A stretch of 55,403 nucleotides of DNA from positions 36,244 to 91,646 of the forward strand of contig JBBBWG010008668.1 of the NCBI GenBank assembly GCA_037176905.1. The letters are read 5' to 3'. Below are positions 1-10,111 of the stretch, piece by piece (positions within the stretch are counted from its first letter, which is position 1; the number at the start of each line of letters is the position of its first letter). The position numbers and the translations under genes were made by a program. The notes under the pieces were generated by a model that made no database searches, was not told the origin of the DNA, and saw only the letters and a list, made by a program, of their open reading frames with translations. The stretch comes from Azolla pinnata (Eukaryota > Streptophyta > Polypodiopsida > Salviniales > Salviniaceae).

Positions 1-396
1 TATATATATATGTATTTATTTATTTGTTTGTTTGTTTGTTTTTGTATATTTATTTATTTATTTATATTTAAAATCAATGAGCGTTATGCTAACGGAATTA
101 ATTGGGTGTTAATTTTCTGTGGAAGCTGAGAGCCAAGGCGTCATCTTGTAATTCCTGATTTCGCGGTTAGGTATCAGAATGCGATTAAGAATTTCGCAAG
201 CTGCAAACGCGATCGAGAATGATTCGAGATTGATAGATAGATAGACAAATCGCGAGAAGTATGAATCAACAAAAATGATTCGATGAAAGACTCAAATTTT
301 CGGGAGCATGAATCAACAAAAATGGGAAATTTCATTGATTACTTTCTTCAGAAAAAAAAGGTAGGAAGAAGAAAAACACATGTTAGATTATAAGAC
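1..396. other. AT-rich spacer, no gene seen
   Basis: The stretch opens with (TA)n, then TTTA and TTTG runs. No coding signal was found on either strand. Around 77-101 (minus orientation) lies a short dispersed sequence, CCCAATTAATTCCGTTAG, which recurs near 45,260 on the plus strand with similar flanks. This suggests a small repeat family. Confidence 0.5.
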
Positions 397-522
397 ATAT
401 TAGGGTTTAGGTGAAAGAGATTAGGGTTTAGAAGAGATATTATCGCACTTGGAAGAGATATTATCAAATTAGGGTTTATTATCTCTTCTAAACCCTAATC
501 TCTTTCGCCTAAACCCTAATAT
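397..522. repeat. Near-perfect inverted repeat with telomere-motif arms
   Basis: The arms at 397-439 and 480-522 are reverse complements over 43 bp with one mismatch (position 412 against its partner). They enclose a 40-nt loop that repeats the motif GAAGAGATATTATC. Each arm carries two TTAGGGTTTA-type motifs. A transcript would fold into a long hairpin. It could be a small foldback element or a young hairpin RNA; no flanking target duplication was recognised. Confidence 0.85.
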
Positions 523-1462
523 ATCAAAATTTCACTTCACAACATTCGCAAACGTTTGCAAACTTGCATTCGTGTTTGCAAAACCAGAAGCTTGCGAATG
601 TTACGTTCCATCTATATATATATATATATATATATAAAGAGAGAGAAAGAAAGAAAGAAAGAAAGAAAGATATATTAACATCTTCTAAGACTGAATTTGG
701 CAAAAGATACAACAGTGAGACATGTACCCAATCCTCCAGAGTACGAAAACTTTGAGAAACAGAGCAATGTATGGTAGCAAAAACCAAAACCCTCCATCAA
801 ATCAGAATCACAAGCATCACAGAATCTGGCAGCTGGTTTATTCCTTTCTCCCCTGCAATCCAATCAATTCAAAACCCCAGTTGCCCCATTCCTTTTGCTA
901 GCTATACCTTAGCTGAAAGCTCATGCAGCATCAAGTGGGTGAGGTATGGGCACAACCTATATATATATATAAGAACAAGAAACAAGCAATCACATATCGA
1001 TATATAGATAGATAGATAGATGTAGATCGATCAAGCGATTGCGGACATTGAGCAAAGTAATCACAGGAAACCACGCGTCGCAGGTGCTAGTTCGATGTCC
1101 CCGATGCTCCAACATCGATTGACGCCGCTCTCTCAGAGGAGACACACACACTTTAAGCTACTAAAGTTCTCCCCTTTGGAAGAAGCAATATAATCCGAAG
1201 GCGAGGAGATCGAGATCGAGACAGAGACAGAGGAAATCATCTTGTCTGTATCTCTGTGCCCATGAAACCCTATAGTCTCGCGGCTGCTTCCCCACCCCCC
1301 CCCCCCCCACCGACAAACAAACGATATCGTATTACGCGACGTTTCCATGTCCGAAACACATGGGTTCGAGTCGAAGCAGCAGACAGAAAGACAAGAAGAA
1401 AGGAAGACCAGTGTGCCATGTCTGTCGTCGGCTACACAGACACGCGACGACAACTAGTTCAA

Positions 1463-2045
1463 GAAGAAGAAAGAAGAGAGATGCATTGGGTTGACTTGTT
1501 ACACTACTAACTACTACTAACTTTTCTACTAACTTTTCTACTAACTTTACCACTGACTCCTTCTACTTCTACTTAACTAGCAGTTGAGCTAGTTGAGTTA
1601 GTTGAGTCAGAAAGAAGAAGAAGGAGAAAGATGCATTGGATTGACTTGTTACACTACTAACTACTAACTACTAATACTACTACTAACTTCTACTAACTAT
1701 TCTACTAACTTTACCACTGACTAGTTCTACCTCTACTTAACTAGCAGTTGAGTTAGTTGAGTTAGAAAGAAGAAGGAGAAAGATGCATTGGATTGGCTTG
1801 TTATACTACTAACTACTAACTAACTAACTACTACTACTACTAACTTCTACTAAATTCTATGTTATACTACTAACTACTAACTAACTAACTACTAACTGAC
1901 TAACTACTAACTACTAACTACTAACTACTAACTACTAACTACTAACTAACTAACTACTACTACTACTAACTTCTACTAAATTCTACTAACTATGCTACTG
2001 ACTACTTCTACTTCTACTTAACTAGCAGTTGAGCTAGTTGAGTGA
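1463..2045. repeat. Minisatellite of about 150 bp rich in CTAACTA
   Basis: Three main copies of a roughly 150-bp unit can be recognised by the motif ATGCATTGG at 1481, 1631 and 1783 (spacing 150 and 152). Each copy continues into CTACTAAC-type runs and ends in AACTAGCAGTTGAG. The last copy is expanded by many 7-bp ACTAACT steps (about 1861-1990). No coding frame is supported. Confidence 0.85.
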
Positions 2046-2436
2046 ACCAGCTCTCCCTTTCTTACTTCTGCCCTCATTCCCTTCACTCATGCGCTGCGTT
2101 GTTTAGCATTTATTCAGCTCTTGCAAACCGTATTGAAAGAGAGGTAAGAAATAGTAAATTCACAAACCCTTCTTCTTCCTTCTTCTTCCTTCTTCTTTCA
2201 AACCGCTGCTGTCTCTCTCTCTCTCTATCTCGCTTTCTAAGCTCATAAGTTGTAGACAGAGAGGAGCTTGGAAGGGACATGAATCGCTATCCATCCATCT
2301 ATCCATCAAGAGTTGAAGAGATTATTAAGTCTCTGTGTGTGTGTGTGTGTAAGCGTGTGTAACTGTGGTAGTAGTAAGTGTATAATATGCATGAAAGCAA
2401 AGAAGGAACCAGAGAACCAGATCTATTCAGTTAGGC

Positions 2437-2475
<39 letters not shown>

Positions 2476-3986
2476 GAATCCGTTTACCTTAGCTAGCTAG
2501 TTACATAGTTTCCCCCATCAATGGCTGTTGGTGTAACTACCTAGTTGGGCATCTCTTGCTCAGTTTCGCTTTTCTCCCTTCAGTAGGGACTCGGTCTCCA
2601 TATCTCCTGACATCTTCAATACTGGTGGGTACCCATATGACTGAACCAATCACTGAATGAATCACTGACCGAATCAATCACTGAATGAATGAATGAATCA
2701 CTGACTGACTGACTGAATGAATGAATGAATGAATGAATGAATGAATGAATCAATGAATGAATCAATGAAATGAATTGAGTGAATGAATGCGAATGCTAGC
2801 CCTTGTTCCAATTCTCTATCTATCTATCTATCTATCTATCTATCCAGCCCTCTTGCTTCTTCTTGCTTCTGCTGCTTCTTGCTTTTCTCCCTTGCTTTTC
2901 TTTTCTTTTTGTCTTCTTTGGCTTGATGCATTCCTTGCTTGTCAAACCTTGCTTTCCTTCCTGTCTAGCATATATATATATATATGGTCTTCATATTCGC
3001 CCTTTTGGCTTTGGGGGGGGGGGGCTTTTGGCCTCACTTTATCCCTACAATCACAAAAGCTCCGACACATGCCATGGATTGAGGGAGGCAGATCCTGCTT
3101 TCCTGAAACCTTTGGTTTGGTCCGAACCCAAAAAGGCCAAGAATTGAGCAATCATGAATGGATTGAATCACACTTCTTCTTCTTGCTTCATTCATATCTC
3201 ACATCTGTCTATCTATGTATATACTATATATACTATCCATTTCTATACTATTAGGAGGCAGAGACTAGTAGTAGTAGAGAGCAAGTTAGTCAAAGCACCT
3301 CCAATCTATTCATGATCTCCCTGTTTTTTGTTGGTTTTTTTTTTTTTTTGACCTCCGAAGCCCCGTATCTTCGAATCACCTCGATCTCGATACGCTTCGA
3401 CGTGGTCCCCGATCCTACCGATCCTCCACGCAAAAGCCAAGTCTCGGGGATGATTCGCGAGTTCCCCGCACGCACATGAGAATCGTCGGTCGCCATTACG
3501 CACGCCATTTCATTACCTTGCGTTTTGTCGATTCATTCGCATAGAAGAAGAAGAGGAAGACGAAGAAGACGAAGAAGACGACGAAGACGAAGAAGGCGAA
3601 AGAAGAAGAAATTTGTCCAAATCTCTCCGTATACGAACAAACAGGGAGAGGAATTGAAGGAATTGGCTTTTGTGAATTTGCCACTGTCAGTCGGATGCAC
3701 AAACTTCGCGGAAAACCCGACCCTAACTTGAGCGCGTGGATTACCGTAGCTCGATCGTAGGTACAGATCCATTCAAGATCACCTCTGAATCATCACGGAT
3801 ATCTCCGTTACCGCGACTCCTGCAGATGCAAACACATAAACAAATGTATACGCGGTGGGTACAAAGGCCGACGAGAAGAGCCCATTGGACGGCGTCCATC
3901 TGATCAACAGACGACCAAATGGGCTCGATAAACAAGAGGATTAGACTGACGATGAATGGGGATAATCATCAAAACAACAACAACAA

Positions 3987-4017
<31 letters not shown>

Positions 4018-5480
4018 AGCAGCATTCGAGAAAAACATTGTCCCAAACCTCAATTAGGAAGCGAGCTGCTGCTTCGAAGCAGCGAAAGTCTGGTGGCATC
4101 AACTTCATTGATGCTTGGGATCCAGATCCAGCAGCTCCGCTCGTAATACGCCATTAAATGGAGTTCGATTTCAGCCGCAGAAACGGGCAGCAGCGCTTTT
4201 CCAAAAAAGGCTCCAATGACAGGAAAACCACACCCTTCACCATGACTCAGGGTTTTGCATAGACATAACGAGTTGCGAATCGGGAGCTCGTTGTTCCCCA
4301 TTCCTCCAACCGAGCATGTCCCCCCCCGTCGCAAGGGCCGCATTCAAGAAGGTTTTTCAACCAGATTCAGCAGCTCTCGCCTTTCGCTCCCTTAGCAGCG
4401 ATGCTTCTTGGTGTCAAAGAGCCTCATTATGAGCCCCACCCCAAACCCCAAAACCCCTTCTCGATGGGGAGCATCATCAATTGCCGATCTCGCCCGATGT
4501 GCCTTTCAGCACAATCAAGCCCCGTGCATACTTAGGAGGACATGTGCATATATGCATCATTAAGACGGTTTGAGACTTTTGCAGTCGACCGAGACGAAGT
4601 TCCGCGGCCTCTCGTTCGATCGCCGTCTCATATGTAACTACTCTGATGCGACGAGAATCGATTCTGTACGCAATCTTCTGCACAACCATATGCGAAATGA
4701 AGCAACTGATGAAGGTTTGTTGACGCAAGGCAGGCATTAATTACCCCCAGTCCTACACCACCTGTGAGAATCCGATCGTATTTCTCCAAGTTGGGCCTCG
4801 ATTAAAACCCGACTTGAAGCTCGCTCGGCTTCACAATCAAGTCGGTAAAAGCTCGAGAGAGAGAGCTCTTCTATCTTCTGATGATGAACACTTCTCAACC
4901 TTGGACCAAGAAGAAGTATATCTTGTCATGATTCGCCCACACCTGGGATTTGTCGCTCAAATAGCTGTGCATTCACATGGCTATACATTCCCAAAGCCTT
5001 TCCACGATCGACAAAAGCCGCAGCAACTTTGATGATTATCCATTGCTTGTCAGCTGAAAGCTCTTTGATCACCAAGGGTTTTTCTTTCTGGTTCTACATC
5101 TTTCTGATAGAATTAGTTCCGATCCTTGAGCTAGAACTCATCCCTCCTTGAATGGGTTTTTTTTTTCCTTCTTGCGTTTGGAAGGTTTTCCTGTTCAAAC
5201 ATCAATGATCGGATCACACACGAGGTACTTGAGGTGTCTCTCACAAATATCATTGTTAGCCTTGGGAATCTACATAGCTGCAGATAGCTAAACCCCGTTA
5301 CACAAACGTTGCCACGAGGTATTGCGCATGGATATATGTATGATATGTATCGGTTGAGTAATGTTTGTCACTCTAGACAAAAAAATATAGAAGAATATCA
5401 AAGACTGATTTCTGCTCAGGTATGATGCTGTAGCTGTTCCAACTGCACAAGCTTTCATACACAGATTGCTCAAAAACTAA
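2046..5480. other. Repeat-rich spacer without a confident gene
   Basis: The spacer contains (GT)n near 2335, a (TTAG)n run at about 2432-2476, GAAT tetranucleotide runs at 2640-2790, TATC at 2815-2843, poly-G at 3013-3024 and a CAA/CAG run at 3972-4023. The last would give an Asn/Ser-rich frame starting at 3919 on the plus strand, but no family is recognisable and no supporting exons were found. A perfect 16-bp palindrome, GCTGCTTCGAAGCAGC, sits at 4068-4083. The segment 4150-5040 has several modest open frames without recognisable products and could hide exons of an unidentified gene. Confidence 0.4.
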
Positions 5481-5496
5481 CAAACAAAGGTTCAAT

Positions 5497-5830
5497 CAGT
5501 CCACGGTCTATCTATCTTACATGCTTGAATCTTTAGCCTGAAATACGTCAATGCTATCTGCATCTGGTTGCATTCCAGCAGCTGCACGCATATACGTTGC
5601 CTACATGAAGGTATGCATCTCTACCTCACATGCTCGAATCTTCCGTCCCCAAATGCGTCGATGCTAACTGCAACTGTTTGCATGTTGCCCATGCAGGCAT
5701 AACGAAGGTACCCGTCAGTCCACGGCTATCTTACATGCTTAAATGTTAAGCCTCGAAAGCTTCAATGCTCACTGTGCATGTTTGTGCTCCAACTGCTGCA
5801 TATATGTTGCCCATGCAGGCATATGCAGCA
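5497..5830. repeat. Three diverged tandem copies at the 3' end of the PPR gene
   Basis: A unit of about 107 bp is present three times. The anchor ACATGC(T/C)(T/C) falls at 5519, 5628 and 5733, and each copy shares a following block resembling CAATGCTCACTGTGC. The rightmost copy overlaps the last codons and stop of the minus-strand PPR gene, so the other two are duplicated and decayed gene-end sequence. Confidence 0.8.
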
Positions 5831-7611
5831 CTGCACTTGTCATCGACGTGAATCGATTGCTCGAATGCCCACCTCCCGAGCTCCACGTTTTGCCAACGTA
5901 TACAAGAACCCAATATACTCTGGAATAGCGGAAGATAGCGTGGCTCAGGAAACCCGCCCAGCAAGTCCTTCAGCTTGTCAAAACGTCCTGCACGCCCAAA
6001 TAGATCGGCCATACACGTGTAGTGCTCTAGTGTTGGAGTCAGTCGATGCACAGCATCCATTTCATCGAACAGCTTCTCGCCCTCCCGTACTAGGCCTGCA
6101 TGACTGCATGCGTTTAGCAAAATGAGGAAGGTGATCGAATCTGGAACGACCAGTTCTCGAGCCCTCATTCGGCGATACATGTCTAGCGCCGCATCAGCCT
6201 GACCTAACTGGCTGTATCCAGCCATTAGTGCATTCCAACACACGATATTCGGCCGCGAGAGGAGCTCAAACACTTCGCGTGCTTCCTCCAAAGCACCGCA
6301 CTTGGCGTGCATGTCCACCAATGCATTCCCAACCATGGCATCGGTCTCCAATAGCCCTCGGCTTCTGACCTCCGCATTGATCTCTTCCCTGATCCTCACG
6401 CTTTGCACGATCGCACAGGCTTTCGAAACAGCAATGTAAGTTACCGCATTGGGGGCGATGCCAGCATCCTTCATCTCGCCGAAGCATGCCAATGCTTCAT
6501 CGCCGAGCCCGTTTTGAGCATAACCAGAAATGAGGGCAGTCCATGACACCACATTCCGCATCGGGAGCTGCTTAAACACTTCGGCTGCCTTCCCTAAAGC
6601 GCCACATTTGCAGTACATGTCGACGATGGCGGTGCCAAGCATGATGTCTTTGCCTAATAACCCTCTCTTTCTCACCTCGGCATCTATCTCTTCCCCAACA
6701 TCAAGAGAGCCCATGATTCCACAGGCTTTCGATATGCACGAATAAGTTACCGCATCGGGGGATATCCCCGCACGTTTCATCTGCCGGAAGCATTCCAACG
6801 CTTCGCTCCCAAGGCCTTGCTGGACATACCCTGCGATGAGAATGCTCCATGACACCACATCCTGTTCTGGGAGCAGATCGAATACTTCTCGTGCTTTCTG
6901 CAGACAACCACACCTGGCGTACATATCCACCAACGCGGTGCCTAGCACAAGATCTTTCTTCAACAACCCTCTACGCCTCACCTCGGCATCGATCTTCTCC
7001 CCGATCTCTACAGATTCCACCATGCCACAAGCTTTGAGAACGCACGTATAAGTTATGGCATCCGCAGTAACGCTACCCATATCCTCCATCTGGTCAAAGC
7101 ATCGCAAAGCTTCGGTTCCGAGACCATTCTGAGCATATCCGGAGATCAGAGCATTCCAAGACACCAGATTGCGGGCCGGGAGCCGATTGAATAATGCCGT
7201 CGCTTCTTGCGGCGCATCGCACTTGGCATAGGCCGTGATCAAGGCGTTGGCGACGCATGCATTCTTGGCTTTTTTTGCCAGCAAGTGCTTCTCGACGGCG
7301 TAAGCATGTATAGATCGAACCTTCTCGAGATCCCTCCCTTTCCAGCACGACTTAATGAGGTCCAGAAGCCCGTTCCGATGGACACGACGACACGATTCGG
7401 GCGGAAGATCATCGTACTCGCCTCGATCGTCGCCGAATACAATCTTACCAGTAGAATGCGGCGAGGTGGGCGCTTTAAACCTATCCCTGGCAGATGGGGG
7501 GAGGGAGCCGAGCATGATCTTTCCGGTTTTGCTTCGATTTGGTACTGGGGAGCCCGGTTTTCGTCGGTGAAGAAAGCCATGGGGGAAGCTTTGAGCAGAC
7601 GCAGGGCTCAT
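5746..7611 (-). CDS. PLS-type pentatricopeptide repeat protein, single exon
   Basis: The 621-codon intronless frame starts at ATG 7611 and stops at 5746. PPR proteins bind organellar RNA sequence-specifically and act in editing, splicing or stability. The N terminus is basic and Ser/Pro-rich, with few acids over about 40 residues, which fits a plastid or mitochondrial transit peptide. From about residue 80 come repeats in S-L-P order, in near-identical triplets of about 100 residues, with hallmarks such as SWNALISGYAQNGLG and MYARCGCLQKAREVF. The C terminus ends in an E1-like motif (NVELGRWAFEQ ... CMGNIYAAVGAQ), then runs into unrelated residues. There is no complete E2 and no DYW deaminase domain. 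The gene is a relative of the PPR gene at 20.8-23.1 kb, which is truncated at the same place. The RNA target is unknown. Confidence 0.93.
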   Translation of the reverse strand: MSPASAQSFPHGFLHRRKPGSPVPNRSKTGKIMLGSLPPSARDRFKAPTSPHSTGKIVFGDDRGEYDDLPPESCRRVHRNGLLDLIKSCWKGRDLEKVRSIHAYAVEKHLLAKKAKNACVANALITAYAKCDAPQEATALFNRLPARNLVSWNALISGYAQNGLGTEALRCFDQMEDMGSVTADAITYTCVLKACGMVESVEIGEKIDAEVRRRGLLKKDLVLGTALVDMYARCGCLQKAREVFDLLPEQDVVSWSILIAGYVQQGLGSEALECFRQMKRAGISPDAVTYSCISKACGIMGSLDVGEEIDAEVRKRGLLGKDIMLGTAIVDMYCKCGALGKAAEVFKQLPMRNVVSWTALISGYAQNGLGDEALACFGEMKDAGIAPNAVTYIAVSKACAIVQSVRIREEINAEVRSRGLLETDAMVGNALVDMHAKCGALEEAREVFELLSRPNIVCWNALMAGYSQLGQADAALDMYRRMRARELVVPDSITFLILLNACSHAGLVREGEKLFDEMDAVHRLTPTLEHYTCMADLFGRAGRFDKLKDLLGGFPEPRYLPLFQSILGSCIRWQNVELGRWAFEQSIHVDDKCSAAYACMGNIYAAVGAQTCTVSIEAFEA

Positions 7612-9542
7612 TTGGAAAAGGGAGAAAAGCTCTCTGAGGGTTTGAGGGAGATGAACTTACCTTCAGCTGCTGCTGCTGCTGCTGCTAGCGATGGCGATGG
7701 CGATGGCGATGGCGATGGCGATGGAAGCGGGCGATGGGTCCCTGAACAGAGAAATCGTTCTTGGGCGGAGGCCATCTCTGCGAGGTTCATCTCCAACACT
7801 AATCTTTTTTATTAGTAGTGATATGCTTTTAATCATCAAATAATGAGAGGATTAAGGACCGTCATTAGCGCTAATTCATCTTGCAAGATTAGCCCTAAAC
7901 ATCTTGCTCCTCCTCTCTCTCTTGCTCCTTAATCTTTCGAGCGTCTCGCCAGACTCATCGGCTCGTCGCTCCCATCTTCGAAGCAGCTGAAAAAGCGACG
8001 ATCGTCGAGATGCTTGCTCAATCCTTTCTAGCAGCTGATCGACGAATCTGTCCGATCTGATTCGTCGATCCTTCGATGGATCGAACGCTCGATCATTTGA
8101 TTATTCATTGTCCGGGGTGGAGCAGAGGCGAAATCCCTGGCTCGAGACCGATCAATCATCAACGGTTCATCGTCCGAGAGTGGAACAGAAGCGATTCCCC
8201 GGCTCGATAAAACTCCGAGTCGCAACGACACTTGGTTTCAAAGTAAGGTTGGGGGTTCCTTGAACTTTAAAAAGAAAATCGGCGCCTTCATAAATTCCAC
8301 GTCTTAACGCACGCGGAGATGAAATCTCATCAATCATCGGAGCGAAAGTTGCAAGCATGCAGTCGATTAGTGACCTTTGGGTGTGTTCTCTTTCGATAAC
8401 TAATGATCGGATCTCTGGAAGAAGAAAAAAAAAACAGAAAGACGGGCAAAAATTGTTCGAAACTCCTCCTGAATTCCTTCTGCTTGTCTCTTGGATTCAG
8501 AAACCCCGGTGGTTTTCACTCACAACAACAGTAGAGACAAGATTTGATTTGTAAGAGCTTCCTTCTCGTCCTATCCCCATTATTTAGCCAAACACCACCC
8601 TTGGTTTGCTACCATTTTTGGTCTCCTCGCTTAGAGTTCGGTCCAAGGAACATTCGATAATCGTGTGTTTGGATTTCGCTACCATTTGTAGCCTCCTCGC
8701 TCAAAGTTCGGTCAAAGGAACATTCGACAATCGTTTCTTTGGATTTCGACATGTTTAACTTCTGGGGCGAGAACTGTTCGATCAAGCACTGCGCTAATTT
8801 CTTGTAATCGACGAGGGTGGTGGATCCGTAAAGGATTCACTCTCGATTCATCCCTCAGAGTGCTATGATATCGAGGGCCTCATGGACCACACGCCATCGT
8901 CTATCCCCAAACGCATCGCAACGCGTGGGACCTTTTCCAGTCGACGACTTAGAGTAGGATTGCTTCGATTCCGGGGAATCCTCGCGCATGTGGAAGGTAG
9001 TCTGCAAAGCGATTAGCTCGAGGTCTCCACGGCACGATATGGATGATGCCGTGCTCAGCAGAAGAATCCGCGCCACCTTGAAAGGTACTCATCAACGGAA
9101 GTCAAAAGTAGCGGGCGAACTCTGCGACAGTTGCGTCTGCCTCGAAAGCGATTCCGTCGCGGCGGAGGAAAGCGACTTGCACTCAACTCCAAGTCTGCAG
9201 GCAAGGCGGGCGCTTTAAAAAAAGGCCGAGGATCGCGCGCGACAGAAGATTCCAGAGGGAGGGAGGTAACTAGATTTGCGTCGGAGCACGCTGGAATCTG
9301 GTCGATCCCGCTGCAGATCGCGGCGGGCGGAGCAGCGGAAGCTGGAAGTGACACCGCAGATCGATCCCGCGGTGGTGATTCGGAGCAGCTGATTTGCAGC
9401 AGCAGCTTCTTCCAGCTGACGTGGTTTGCCGAGTGGGAACTGGAATCTGACGCGTGAAGGCGGTCGGTCATCAATCCTCCGAGACGTCCGATTCGAGGCA
9501 AGTAGAAACAGCCGATCGCGATGGTAAAGACGACTCAAGCAA
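7612..9542. other. GC-richer spacer with two local tandem duplications
   Basis: This is the 5' side of the PPR gene. It holds a GCT run and a GATGGC hexanucleotide run at 7670-7722. There is a diverged tandem pair of about 45 bp starting near 8107 and 8170, both containing a GTCC...TGGA(A/G)CAGA core. A 70-bp tandem duplication at 8608-8747 shares GCTACCATTT...CTCCTCGCT. Several open frames on both strands at 9.0-9.5 kb reflect GC content; no family was recognised. Confidence 0.5.
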
Positions 9543-9648
9543 GGGTTCAGGGTTTAGGGTTCAGGGTTCAGGGTTCAGGGTTCAGGGTTCAGGGTTCAGG
9601 GTTCAGGGTTTAGGGTTTAGGTTTAGGGTTTAGGGTTTAGGGTTTGGG
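9543..9648 (+). repeat. Interstitial telomere-like array, TTCAGGG variant
   Basis: About fifteen 7-bp units are present. Most are GGGTTCA rather than the canonical plant GGGTTTA, with canonical units at both ends. The homogeneous run of the TTCAGGG variant indicates local tandem expansion, not a captured chromosome end. Confidence 0.9.
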
Positions 9649-10111
9649 AATGCATTGATCGATCTGTGCAGCACACGACATTCTCTTCTCTAAATCGATC
9701 GATTTCGATCGATCAATTTTGCTTCTGAAATCGATCGATTTTGCTTCCGAAATCGATTGTTTTGCTTCCTTTGACATGAACAAGGAAAACTAAAGGGAAA
9801 AACTGGAAAGTTTGCATCATGCTCTTTCTCTCCATATAACCTATATTCTGAAGAAGAAGAAGAAGAAGAAGAAGATGATGATGATGATGATGATGATGAA
9901 GAAGAAGAAGAAGAAGATGAAGAAGAAGAAGACACAGTAGCAAGATCATGTGACCCCGCCACGGCCCGATTTGAATGACCTGTTTTCTTTACTGCTGCTC
10001 GCTCAGCAGACGTGGCTATGGCGCCGCCCTCACTCCCTCTCTTCTTTTTCCTCTTTTGCCCTCTTTTTCTCTCTCTCAGACCGTGGGGAAGAGACGAGAA
10101 CAGAGACGGGG
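9649..10111. other. Spacer and presumed promoter of the GH28 gene
   Basis: The spacer contains three near-copies of an ATCGATCGATTTTGCTTC-like unit at 9695-9770, then a GAA/GAT trinucleotide run at 9850-9935. From about 10,020 to 10,080 it is CT-rich, as in many plant 5' leaders. No clear TATA box was identified. Confidence 0.4.

Noticed and set aside
1463..2045. CRISPR-like array
   Set aside because: The units are adjacent, without unique spacers, and the genome is eukaryotic.
7207..7815. Plus-strand 202-codon frame
   Set aside because: It is antisense to the PPR gene, with a GCT/GATGGC repeat tail and no family match.
9543..9648. True chromosome end or telomere
   Set aside because: The array is about 100 bp, variant-rich and flanked by ordinary genic DNA on both sides.
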